Positions 1 through 5,993 of a DNA stretch of 6,735 bases are shown one piece after another. Below the pieces are notes generated by a model. That model was not told the origin of the DNA and made no database searches. It worked only from the letters and a program-made list of their open reading frames with translations. The stretch is taken from contig JAHFAP010000174.1 of assembly GCA_023250495.1 (NCBI GenBank), positions 1-6,735 on the forward strand, written 5' to 3'. This DNA comes from Deltaproteobacteria bacterium. GTDB lineage: Bacteria > Desulfobacterota > Binatia > UBA9968. The position numbers and the translations under genes were made by a program. The stretch's first letter is position 1, and every line of letters starts with the position of its first letter.

Positions 1-248
1 GCGGTACAACCCTCAGCTCCGCGGCCTACTTCCGCACCGTAACGCTGACGGTGCGCTTTACTGATTTTGAAACCAAGACCCGCTCCCACAGCCTGAAAAA
101 CGAGGTCTTGCTAGATGACGAGGGAGGCGCGCTCAATCTCCTCAGGGAGGAGGCCCTAAAGCTTCTCCTTCCGTTCCTCGATGGCCGGGAAAATCCCCAC
201 AGAAAGGCGATCCGCCATATCGGCCTCCGCCTCGAGAAGCTTTTCTGA
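1..248 (+). CDS. dinB: Y-family DNA polymerase (DinB / Pol IV-like), C-terminal fragment
   Basis: This is the 3' end of a gene that begins left of the window. The frame is read from base 3 and ends at TGA 246-248, leaving 81 residues. The visible part matches the little-finger (polymerase-associated) domain of DinB polymerases: a strand reading RTVTLTVRFTDFETKTRSHS, then a helix rich in Leu and Glu, and the final strand IRHIGLRLEKL that closes the domain in this family. In the family this domain contacts the DNA duplex during error-prone synthesis past lesions. The catalytic palm and finger residues lie outside the window, so activity cannot be judged. A GTG at base 51 is internal to the domain and is not a real start. 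The gene runs convergent to the dehydrogenase on its right. Confidence in the family is good; DinB rather than another Y-family member is an inference. Confidence 0.8.
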   Translation, partial: GTTLSSAAYFRTVTLTVRFTDFETKTRSHSLKNEVLLDDEGGALNLLREEALKLLLPFLDGRENPHRKAIRHIGLRLEKLF

Positions 249-282
249 GCAAACCCCAACTTGAAAAAGTTTCGACAATCAT

Positions 283-323
283 GTCCTGAGCGACGTTCGT
301 CCTTCGAGAACCTCAGGACGAAC
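283..323. repeat. REP-like palindromic intergenic repeat, copy 1 (inverted)
   Basis: The sequence CCTTCGAGAACCTCAGG (301-317) is the reverse complement of the CCTGAG...TCGAAGG unit seen twice more at 385-427. It sits in a larger inverted repeat: GTCCTGAG (283-290) pairs with CTCAGGAC (312-319), or alternatively GTTCGTCCT (295-303) pairs with AGGACGAAC (315-323). Such units are scattered between genes in many environmental bacterial genomes. Here the unit lies between two convergent genes, where a hairpin could act on transcripts from both sides. That role is inferred. Confidence 0.7.
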
Positions 324-384
324 GGCTAGGGTCGGGCTCAGCAGGAACGGTTGCTAAATGTTATTTCGCATGCTTAGCCGTCCA

Positions 385-427
385 CCCTGAGCTTGCCGAA
401 GGGCCTGTCCTGAGCCTCGTCGAAGGG
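385..427. repeat. REP-like palindromic repeat, copies 2 and 3 in tandem
   Basis: Two direct copies are visible: CCCTGAGCTTGCCGAAGGG at 385-403 and CCTGAGCCTCGTCGAAGGG at 409-427. They differ at a few central bases. Both point opposite to copy 1 at 301-317, so the region resembles the head-to-head REP pairs known from other bacteria. The right edge continues into GTCAGG-C-CCTGAC (427-439), a 6-bp inverted repeat that contains the stop codon of the dehydrogenase gene. No transposase is nearby; mobilisation in trans would be usual for REPs but is not shown here. Confidence 0.75.
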
Positions 428-1525
428 TCAGGCCCTGACGCGCGCTTGCCTTTCAGCGTCCCAGACGTTCTTGCCGCCAAAGCGGCTCTCCCACCGCTCG
501 ATAACCTCCTTGTTGTACACGTTGTCCGGAACCTCGCCGCGCAAGGCACAGAGCACGGATTGGGTAGCCCAGCGGATCCCCGGTCCCAGGCCACTTCCCA
601 AGTTGGAAGAGACCATATGGGGAGAAAGGAGGACTTTGTCTCCCAGCTTGCGTAGCCGGCTTTCGAGCGCGAGCGGTTCATGCTCGAAGACATCGAGTGC
701 GGCACCGGCGATCTGTCCTTTCTGGAGGGTTTCGATCAACGCTCTTTCGTCCACGCAGAATCCGCGCGACGTATTAACGAGAATCGCCGTGGGCTTCATC
801 ATGGCCAGTTGCGGGCCGCTGATCATGTGCCGGGTTTCCTTATTAAGCACCACGTGGAGGGTGACGACGTCAGACTCGCGCAGAAGCGTGGGAAGGTCTA
901 CCCGCCGCACCCCGAACTCCTCGAACTTGGAATCGGGAACGTAAGGGTCGTAACCTATCATCTTCATCCCCCAGGGCCGCATGAGCATGGCGATGCGGCT
1001 CCCGATTCTGCCGAGACCGATGATTCCGAGCACAATACCGGGGTAACCGTCTGAGGCGCGGGAGCCAACATACGTTCCCTGAAGCTGCATATCCCTCCAT
1101 CCTCCGGTCTCCTTGAGATACCGATCCCGCTCCCGCACCTTCTTGAGCAAGGTAAGCATCGCGGTTATCGTGCCTTCAGCGACGCCGCCCCAGTTCGATT
1201 CGGTCGGGCCATGGGTTACCAGGATTCCCAGTTCCGTTGCCGCGTCGACGTCAACGTCGTCCACACCGATCGTGTATTTGGCGATGATCCTCAAGTTTTT
1301 CGAGCTCTGCATGATTTTTTGAGTGATAGGCGTACTCCGGATGGAAGTTCCCACCAGAGCATCGCATCCCTCCGCCATTTTGGCCATCTCAAGTTCACTG
1401 TCCCCCTGCGGCGTGTCCCAGTTTGCCTTTCCTACAATCAGCTCACAACCGCTATCCTCAAGCATCTTGTGGCTCTCTCCGGTCGTATCCGCCGGAGCGA
1501 AAATGAAAACCTTGGCTTCTTTCAT
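428..1525 (-). CDS. D-isomer-specific 2-hydroxyacid dehydrogenase (NAD-dependent)
   Basis: The 365-residue product belongs to the D-2-hydroxyacid dehydrogenase family, which interconverts 2-keto acids and D-2-hydroxy acids (for example 3-phosphoglycerate, glyoxylate or pyruvate type substrates) in the cytoplasm. Visible signatures in order are the substrate-side loop GVDDVD (87-92), the Rossmann motif GLGRIG (170-175), and an acidic residue Asp193 at the end of the next strand, which favours NAD over NADP. The catalytic set is Arg254 in NTSRG, Glu283 in DVFEHEP and His303 in SPHMVSSN. All three catalytic residues are intact. Length is slightly above the usual 310-340. The ATG start is supported by AGGAG (bases 1534-1538, complement) 8 nt upstream. 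The gene lies 80 bp after typA on the same strand, so it may be co-transcribed or have its own promoter in the AT-rich gap. Its stop codon falls inside a palindromic repeat. The exact substrate cannot be read from sequence, so no symbol is given. Confidence 0.93.
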   Translation of the reverse strand: MKEAKVFIFAPADTTGESHKMLEDSGCELIVGKANWDTPQGDSELEMAKMAEGCDALVGTSIRSTPITQKIMQSSKNLRIIAKYTIGVDDVDVDAATELGILVTHGPTESNWGGVAEGTITAMLTLLKKVRERDRYLKETGGWRDMQLQGTYVGSRASDGYPGIVLGIIGLGRIGSRIAMLMRPWGMKMIGYDPYVPDSKFEEFGVRRVDLPTLLRESDVVTLHVVLNKETRHMISGPQLAMMKPTAILVNTSRGFCVDERALIETLQKGQIAGAALDVFEHEPLALESRLRKLGDKVLLSPHMVSSNLGSGLGPGIRWATQSVLCALRGEVPDNVYNKEVIERWESRFGGKNVWDAERQARVRA

Positions 1526-1588
1526 GGCATTGGCTCCTTTTTTGAAAAAGTGAAAGAAATGCTTCTTAGGCCTTATATTAGATCGGCG

Positions 1589-1616
1589 AAAAATAAAAAA
1601 GGGGGCTAGTCCCTAT
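1589..1616 (-). terminator. Weak possible intrinsic terminator after typA
   Basis: On the minus strand the end of typA reads AGGG, a 7-nt loop, CCCT, and then TTTTT-A-TTTTT. A 4-bp stem is short, although the U-rich tail is good. It would separate typA from the dehydrogenase only partially. The same AT-rich stretch could equally be an upstream element for the dehydrogenase gene. Confidence 0.25.
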
Positions 1617-3459
1617 CATCCCGCTGCCTCCGTGGGCGCTCGCTTTGCTTGAGGACCTTTTTGCGCAGACGGATCGATTGGGGTGTGACCTCTACCAGCT
1701 CGTCTTCGTCGATCCACTCAATCCCTTCTTCGAGTCCCATCTCCCGGTGAGGCGTGATAAGGATATTCTCGTCGCGACCGGCCGCACGGATATTGGTTAG
1801 TTTTTTTTCGCGGCAGATATTGACGTTGAGATCGTTGTCGCGTGAGTACTCGCCGACGATCATGCCCTCATATACGCGCGTCCCCGGGGCCACGAAGAGC
1901 GTGCCCCGCTCCTGGAGATGAAAGACCGCGTAGGGGGTGGCCAGACCCTCCCGGTCCGCTACCATGGCTCCGTTGCTGCGCGCCTGAATCGGGCCGTGCC
2001 AGGGCGCCCAACCGTCGAACAATGCATTCATAATGCCGGTGCCCCGCGTGTCGGTGAGGAATCGGGAGCGGAAGCCGATCAATCCCCGCGATGGCACGGA
2101 AAACTCAAGCCGCACCCGTCCGGAGCCGCAGTGAACCATCTTCGTCATCTTCCCGCGCCTCGTCGCGAGCAACTGGGAGACTATCCCGATGTATTCCTCC
2201 GGAATGTCGATCACGAGCATCTCCACCGGCTCTTGGACGACACCTCCCATCTCCCGTGTGATGACCGTCGGCTTGGATACTTGCAACTCGTAACCTTCAC
2301 GCCGCATCGTCTCGATCACGATGGCGAGCTGAAACTCGCCTCGGCCGGTAACCCTAAAAGCGTCCGGTGAGTCCGTCTCTTCGGCATGAAGGCTTACGTT
2401 CTTGCGCTGTTCGTGGAAAAGGCGCTCGCGCAGTTTGCGCGAGGTCACGAACTCTCCCTCGCGGCCGGCCCAGGGCGAGTTGTTGGCGCTGAAGATCATC
2501 GCGATGGTAGGCTCATCTACGCGCAGCGGAGGCAGCGGCCGGGGATGATCACGGTCAGCGATCGTGTCGCCGATATGGATCTCTTCAATTCCCGCCACAG
2601 CTACAATGTCGCCGGCACCAGCCGATTCGAACTCGATCCGCTTTAGTCCCTGCCACCCGAAAAGCTGCGTGATCTTCACCGGCTGCTGTAGGCCGTTTGC
2701 GCGGCAGAGGGTATAAAGCCCTGGGCTCAACGTGCCGCTCTTCAGCCGGCCGATCGCCAGACGGCCGACGTAATCGTCGTAGTCCAAGTTGTTGGCTTGG
2801 AATTGCGTTGGAGCCAAGGGATCCACCAGCGGCCCCGGGAGCGCCTGGACGATCAGGTCAAACAAGGGCTTTAGATTGTCTGAGGACTGCCGTAGATCGC
2901 GGGTGGCAACACCGGCGCGGGCGTTGGTGTATACCACGGGGAAATCGAGCTGCTCCTCGGTGGCGTCAAGATCTATGAATAGGTCATAGATCTCGTCCAG
3001 CACGGCGCCGGGCCGGGCATCGGCGCGGTCGATTTTGTTGATACAGACGATCGGAGGCAGCCCTGCCTCCAGCGCCTTTTTCAAAACGAAGCGCGTCTGC
3101 GGCAGAGGTCCCTCCGAGGCATCGACCAGCAGCATCACTCCATCCACCATCGAAAGCGTCCGCTCCACCTCCCCACCGAAGTCGGCGTGCCCGGGAGTGT
3201 CGACAATGTTGATTTTAACTCCAGCGTAATGGATGGAGGTATTCTTGGCCAGTATCGTGATGCCTCGCTCGCGCTCCAGATCCAAGGAATCCATGACGCG
3301 CTCTACCAGGGGCTCGTTGGCGCGGAAGATGCCGCTCTGTTGCAACATGGCGTCCACCAGGGTTGTCTTCCCGTGATCCACATGAGCGATGATGGCGACG
3401 TTGCGAATATCGCCGCGACGATTGGGCGTGGTCTGGTTCATTGCTCGTTGGTGGGTCAC
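1606..3459 (-). CDS. typA: Ribosome-binding translational GTPase TypA/BipA
   Basis: The 617-residue protein is a full-length TypA/BipA, an EF-G-like GTPase that binds the ribosome and in studied bacteria supports 50S assembly and growth under stress such as cold. GTPase motifs are P-loop AHVDHGKT (25-32), switch I RERGITI (63-69), DTPGH (87-91) and NKID (141-144). The G5 position reads TNARAG (178-183), where the family more often has SA. A beta-barrel domain (about 226-305), EF-G III- and V-like domains (TGRGEFQLAI at 371-380; VPSRGLIGFRS at 455-465) and the TypA-specific C-terminal domain ending in DELVEVTPQSIRLRK follow. The start is uncertain. GTG at 3459 overlaps the upstream toxin stop as GTGA, and an ATG at 3441 (residue 7) fits the usual family N-terminus better. 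Neither has a clear Shine-Dalgarno sequence, which points to translation coupled to the toxin gene. The gene is last of a tight antitoxin-toxin-typA chain. Confidence 0.97.
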   Translation of the reverse strand: MTHQRAMNQTTPNRRGDIRNVAIIAHVDHGKTTLVDAMLQQSGIFRANEPLVERVMDSLDLERERGITILAKNTSIHYAGVKINIVDTPGHADFGGEVERTLSMVDGVMLLVDASEGPLPQTRFVLKKALEAGLPPIVCINKIDRADARPGAVLDEIYDLFIDLDATEEQLDFPVVYTNARAGVATRDLRQSSDNLKPLFDLIVQALPGPLVDPLAPTQFQANNLDYDDYVGRLAIGRLKSGTLSPGLYTLCRANGLQQPVKITQLFGWQGLKRIEFESAGAGDIVAVAGIEEIHIGDTIADRDHPRPLPPLRVDEPTIAMIFSANNSPWAGREGEFVTSRKLRERLFHEQRKNVSLHAEETDSPDAFRVTGRGEFQLAIVIETMRREGYELQVSKPTVITREMGGVVQEPVEMLVIDIPEEYIGIVSQLLATRRGKMTKMVHCGSGRVRLEFSVPSRGLIGFRSRFLTDTRGTGIMNALFDGWAPWHGPIQARSNGAMVADREGLATPYAVFHLQERGTLFVAPGTRVYEGMIVGEYSRDNDLNVNICREKKLTNIRAAGRDENILITPHREMGLEEGIEWIDEDELVEVTPQSIRLRKKVLKQSERPRRQRDDRD

Positions 3460-3890
3460 TGTGCTTTCGCAGGCATGGCGGTAAAGCCTTCCTTGTAGGC
3501 AGCCTCCCGTAAGCGCGCGTCAAAGGAGACCAACTCCATATCTGCAGTTTGTCCTTGACACCACTGCAAAGCAGCGGCCAACTGGAGCGCGTCAGAGGCC
3601 TTTAGAGGATGGACGGCCAGCACCCGCTCTGCGGTTCGACGTAACGTCTCACTCGGAAGAATCTCCGCCCACGCTTTGGCTAGGGTTTCGAGCGCATGGC
3701 GGGCATGTCTTGCGCCCGTCACCCCGATGGTTCCTTCGCGGCCTTGCCTGGTTAGGGCCGAGATGCATTCGATCCGCGTCGCCCACCAAACCACTACGGT
3801 TGGATCTTTGGTGAGAATCGTTTTGACTGTCGGTGAGTGAGGCTCATTGACGCATAGAGGAATAATCGCTGAGGTGTCCCAGAACTTCAC
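3456..3890 (-). CDS. vapC: PIN-domain ribonuclease toxin, VapC type
   Basis: The 144-residue product has the PIN-domain pattern of VapC toxins, Mg-dependent endoribonucleases that cleave tRNA or rRNA and stop translation when freed from the antitoxin. The four acidic metal-binding positions are visible: Asp5 in WDTSAII, Glu41 in IECISAL, Asp100 in KASDALQLAAAL and Asp124 in SFDARLREAA. The typical PIN length (about 130-145) is kept and no active-site residue is missing, so the toxin should be functional. It starts at GTG 3890, overlapping the antitoxin stop by GTGA, with AGGAAGG just upstream inside the antitoxin gene. Its own stop overlaps the GTG of typA in the same way. The RNA target cannot be deduced from sequence. 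Confidence 0.9.
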   Translation of the reverse strand: MKFWDTSAIIPLCVNEPHSPTVKTILTKDPTVVVWWATRIECISALTRQGREGTIGVTGARHARHALETLAKAWAEILPSETLRRTAERVLAVHPLKASDALQLAAALQWCQGQTADMELVSFDARLREAAYKEGFTAMPAKAQ

Positions 3891-4177
3891 CAGCCTTCCT
3901 CTCTTTCTCGTAAAACCGCTTTGACCACTGAACCCTTCGGGTCCCTCGGCCTCGGCAGCTTCCAGAACCCTTTGGGCAACTTGCCCGACCCGAGTTTAAT
4001 CAGTCCTTCTTTTTCCATTTCGATCAATTGCCGAGGCATTGTGTGGGAACCCGTGGCAGGAGCAATCTTGGCGATGGGTCGGCCACGCTCGATGACCAAA
4101 ACCTCTTCGCCTGTTTTTACTCGTCTCAGGTATTCGCTGAGAGATGCCTTGAGTTTTGATACGCTCGCGGTTTTCAT
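3887..4177 (-). CDS. Phd/YefM-family antitoxin partnered with the PIN toxin
   Basis: The 96-residue protein neutralises the adjacent PIN toxin and probably represses its own operon. The N-terminal half (MKTASVSKLKASLSEYLRRV, then EEVLVIERGRPIAKI) is the DNA-binding and dimerisation fold of Phd/YefM antitoxins. The C-terminal part (from about residue 46 to VLREREEGW) would be the flexible toxin-wrapping segment. I chose ATG at 4177 because GAGGTG lies 6 nt upstream of it. The in-frame GTG at 4186 lies within that ribosome-binding site and would add only three residues. A strong promoter lies about 35 nt upstream. The stop codon overlaps the toxin start by GTGA, the usual arrangement that ties toxin synthesis to antitoxin translation. 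It is often annotated as a VapB or prevent-host-death antitoxin. Confidence 0.9.
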   Translation of the reverse strand: MKTASVSKLKASLSEYLRRVKTGEEVLVIERGRPIAKIAPATGSHTMPRQLIEMEKEGLIKLGSGKLPKGFWKLPRPRDPKGSVVKAVLREREEGW

Positions 4178-4204
4178 AAAACCCACCTCGCGGTTAGAAT
4201 TAGA

Positions 4205-4219
4205 TGACTATTATGGTCA
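4205..4219. promoter_or_regulatory. Candidate autoregulatory operator overlapping the -10 element
   Basis: TGACTATTATGGTCA is a 15-bp near-palindrome: TGAC/GTCA arms with 6 of 7 pairs matching around a central base. It covers the -10 element of the antitoxin promoter. Phd/YefM-type antitoxins typically repress by binding palindromes at their own promoter, so this is the best operator candidate. Function is inferred. Confidence 0.5.
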
Positions 4220-4238
4220 GATCGAAAAGGCCTGTCAA
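4210..4238 (-). promoter_or_regulatory. Sigma-70 promoter of the antitoxin-toxin-typA operon
   Basis: On the minus strand TTGACA (bases 4238-4233) is followed after exactly 17 nt by CATAAT (4215-4210). This is a perfect -35, and a -10 with five of six consensus bases. Transcription would start near 4203, leaving a leader of about 25 nt with one ribosome-binding site before ATG 4177. Confidence 0.8.
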
Positions 4239-4248
4239 GGATTTGGTC

Positions 4249-4258
4249 AGTCATGACT
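4249..4258. promoter_or_regulatory. Perfect 10-bp palindrome upstream of the -35 element
   Basis: AGTCATGACT is a perfect palindrome located 11 bp upstream of the -35 element. It shares the GTCA/TGAC half-site with the candidate operator at 4205-4219, and a GGTCA half-site also occurs at 4245-4249. It may be a second binding site for the antitoxin or toxin-antitoxin complex; this is inference from motif sharing only. Confidence 0.35.
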
Positions 4259-4363
4259 TATTGACTTTTTCATCGCTCCGGCTTTGAGCCTTGCTTACGC
4301 CGCCAAACCTCTCTCTTAGATACCTAGGAACAAGAAGGCCAGAAAACTCAACGCGAGGAGCAC

Positions 4364-4392
4364 TTGACATCTAGTCTATGCTGCGAGATAAG
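4364..4392 (+). promoter_or_regulatory. Sigma-70 promoter of the aldo/keto reductase gene
   Basis: A perfect -35 TTGACA (4364-4369) is followed after 17 nt by GATAAG (4387-4392), a -10 with four of six consensus bases. The predicted start near 4399 gives a leader of about 35 nt containing GGGAGG (4423-4428), 6 nt before the ATG. The rest of the 4260-4363 gap shows no gene. Confidence 0.65.
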
Positions 4393-4434
4393 CGCAAAAA
4401 TATAGCTGATGGAGTGACATGAGGGAGGAATCCG

Positions 4435-5421
4435 ATGAGACTTCGTCTTTTGGGAAAAAGCGGACTCAAAGTTTCAGCCATAGGGTTGGGATGTTCGGGG
4501 ATGTCAAAGAGTTACGGGATACCCGACGACCAGGAATCCATGACGACGATCCAGCGCGCTATCGAGCTGGGAGTTAACCTTTTCGACACCTCGGACGCCT
4601 ATGGCAACGGGCAGAACGAAGAACTGGTTGGACGGGCGATCAAGGGTCACCGCGATTCTCTGATCATCTGCACCAAGTTTGGCAATATCCGCGATGCTAA
4701 GGGACAACCAACCGGCATCAATGGTCGGCCTGAATACGTTCCTATAGCGTGTGAGGCAAGTCTCAAAAGGCTGGGCGTTGATGTCATTGACCTTTATTAT
4801 CTCCATCGCGTGGATCCCAACGTGCCGATCGAGGATACTGTGGGCGCCATGGCAAAGCTCGCAGAGCAAGGCAAAGTGCGTTACATCGGTCTGTCGGAAG
4901 CCGGCGCCCAGACCCTCCGTCGAGCTCAAGCCGTGCATCCGATTACCGCTCTGGAAACCGAGTACTCGCTGTGGACGCGGGATGCGGAGAAGGAGTGGCT
5001 CCCGACCTGCCGCGAGTTGGGGATTGCTTACATGGCCTATGCCCCTCTCGGCCGCGGCTTCTTAAGCGGGAAGATCCGGAGCGCCGACAGCCTGATCCCG
5101 GGGGACAGGCGTCATGACCATCCTCGTTTCCAGCGTGAGAACCTGGCCCGGAACCTCAATCTGTTGAAGCCCTTGGAGGAGATCGCTGCGGCTAAAGGCT
5201 GCACACCTGCACAGATCGCTCTGGCGTGGGTGCTTGCCCAGGGTGAGGACATTGTGCCCATCCCTGGAACAAAGAGGCCTCGTTACCTTGAGGAGAATGT
5301 CCGCGCCGTCGAGATTAAACTCGAGCATGCAGATTTGGCGAAGCTCAACGGAGGATTCGTTCCAGGCTCAACGGCAGGCACACGCTATCCGGCAAGGCAA
5401 ATGGGAAACATGGGCCGGTGA
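4435..5421 (+). CDS. Aldo/keto reductase (AKR13-like)
   Basis: The 328-residue cytoplasmic protein is a complete aldo/keto reductase, a TIM-barrel enzyme that reduces aldehydes or ketones with NADPH. The catalytic tetrad is present: Asp51 and Tyr56 in DTSDAYG, Lys81 in CTKFG and His124 in YYLHRVD. Cofactor-binding segments are PLGRGFLSG (204-212) and IPGTKRPRYLEEN (276-288). The N-terminal LGKSGLKVSAIGLGCSGMS and the RYPARQM tail are typical of the AKR13/YakC-like group found singly in many bacteria. The start has an excellent ribosome-binding site (GGGAGG, 6-nt spacing). The gene is divergent from the toxin-antitoxin operon and stands alone. Its substrate is unknown; a role in detoxifying reactive carbonyls is plausible but not shown. 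Confidence 0.95.
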   Translation: MRLRLLGKSGLKVSAIGLGCSGMSKSYGIPDDQESMTTIQRAIELGVNLFDTSDAYGNGQNEELVGRAIKGHRDSLIICTKFGNIRDAKGQPTGINGRPEYVPIACEASLKRLGVDVIDLYYLHRVDPNVPIEDTVGAMAKLAEQGKVRYIGLSEAGAQTLRRAQAVHPITALETEYSLWTRDAEKEWLPTCRELGIAYMAYAPLGRGFLSGKIRSADSLIPGDRRHDHPRFQRENLARNLNLLKPLEEIAAAKGCTPAQIALAWVLAQGEDIVPIPGTKRPRYLEENVRAVEIKLEHADLAKLNGGFVPGSTAGTRYPARQMGNMGR

Positions 5422-5481
5422 GGGCCGTAAATCGTGGCTCGTGTTCGTGCATCGTGCTGATGGTACCAGCGCTAATCGGGT

Positions 5482-5510
5482 TTGAACTTTCAAGCACAAT
5501 CACGTACAGT
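5482..5510 (+). promoter_or_regulatory. Possible sigma-70 promoter for the 122-residue gene
   Basis: TTGAAC (5482-5487) and TACAGT (5505-5510) are separated by 17 nt, each with four of six consensus bases. The -35 lies in the inverted repeat TTGAACTTTCAA (5482-5493). A start near 5517 would give a leader of about 100 nt that contains the terminator hairpin described next. Confidence 0.4.
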
Positions 5511-5531
5511 TATTCCCGCTTAAGACTTTTT

Positions 5532-5587
5532 GGAAAGTTTAGCGTTTTCAAGCCCCGGGGACTTTCTATAGCCTTAGGGGCTTTTTT
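5532..5587 (+). terminator. Intrinsic terminator, possibly part of an attenuator leader
   Basis: AAGCCCC (5550-5556) pairs with GGGGCTT (5577-5583), and the transcript then ends in six U residues (5582-5587): a good rho-independent terminator for the aldo/keto reductase transcript. A second helix, GGAAAGT (5532-5538) with ACTTTCT (5561-5567), interleaves with it. The two are therefore either alternative structures or a pseudoknot. With the promoter at 5482-5510 and the next gene at 5615, this may be a regulated leader. The simple terminator reading is the safer one. Confidence 0.7.
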
Positions 5588-5614
5588 ATTGAGCGAGGAC
5601 CTAGGGAGGTTACC

Positions 5615-5983
5615 ATGACTGGACGTGAAGTGCTTAAGGAGAGCGAAGGGATCCTGAGAGGGATTATTCGCAGCATAGACAAGAATCTCGACTACACCCT
5701 GATAGACAGTGCTGAGGTCCAAGGACCGAGATGTGCTCTTCAGCTCTCTTTGCGAGGTCGAGAAGCAACCGTTTCGCTCTCCATTGACGACTTAAGATCG
5801 GCCGGAGAGGATGCCGTGCGGAAGAATGCCATCCGGCAGAAGATCAAGAATACTCGCGATCACATGATGGATAACCATCTCCCGGATGTCTTGGGGACGA
5901 AGATCGCCAAGATGCTAGGACAATCCGCCGTGACCGAGGAGAACTTTAAGCGCCCCGTCTTTCGGCGCTCGCCCAGAAGATAA
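5615..5983 (+). CDS. Hypothetical protein, 122 residues
   Basis: I do not recognise this family. The gene looks real: GGGAGG (5604-5609) lies 5 nt before the ATG, and the codon pattern and amino-acid composition are normal. The protein is soluble, with no signal peptide or membrane segment. It begins with an amphipathic helix (about 4-20), followed by a likely beta hairpin (CALQLSLRGREATVSLSIDDL, about 40-60). A long charged helix (about 63-88) comes next, and the tail is strongly basic (KRPVFRRSPRR, 112-122), which could bind nucleic acid. That last point is inference from charge. It follows a terminator/leader hairpin and converges with the small basic gene on its right, with only 10 bp between the two stops. 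It appears to be transcribed alone. Confidence 0.75.
   Translation: MTGREVLKESEGILRGIIRSIDKNLDYTLIDSAEVQGPRCALQLSLRGREATVSLSIDDLRSAGEDAVRKNAIRQKIKNTRDHMMDNHLPDVLGTKIAKMLGQSAVTEENFKRPVFRRSPRR
5949..5969 (-). terminator. Possible terminator hairpin for the minus-strand small-gene pair
   Basis: AGCGCC (5949-5954) pairs with GGCGCT (5964-5969) around a 9-nt loop. Read on the minus strand it lies 25 bp past the stop of the 64-residue gene and is followed by TTAAAGTT, a weak U-tract. It sits inside the 3' end of the opposing gene, so it could be coincidental coding sequence. Confidence 0.25.
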
Positions 5984-5993
5984 GGTCCAAACA

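Noticed and set aside
361..705. Minus-strand open frame of 114 codons overlapping the dehydrogenase 3' end
   Set aside because: Its C-terminal part is a translation of the palindromic repeats and the rest is out of frame with the real dehydrogenase gene.
1842..3229. Several plus-strand open frames of 63-150 codons opposite typA
   Set aside because: They are shadows of a strongly conserved minus-strand gene, have no domain-like sequence, and follow from GC-rich codon use.
4378..4422. A 14-codon open frame before the aldo/keto reductase that ends at its ribosome-binding site, like a leader peptide
   Set aside because: It has no ribosome-binding site and its start codon lies upstream of the predicted transcription start.
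4504..4938. Minus-strand open frame of 144 codons inside the aldo/keto reductase gene
   Set aside because: It is antisense to a complete conserved enzyme gene and has no domain-like sequence.
5418..5618. Plus-strand open frame of 66 codons starting with GTG that overlaps the aldo/keto reductase stop
   Set aside because: It runs straight through the terminator hairpin and poly-U tract, has no separate ribosome-binding site and does not resemble a folded protein.
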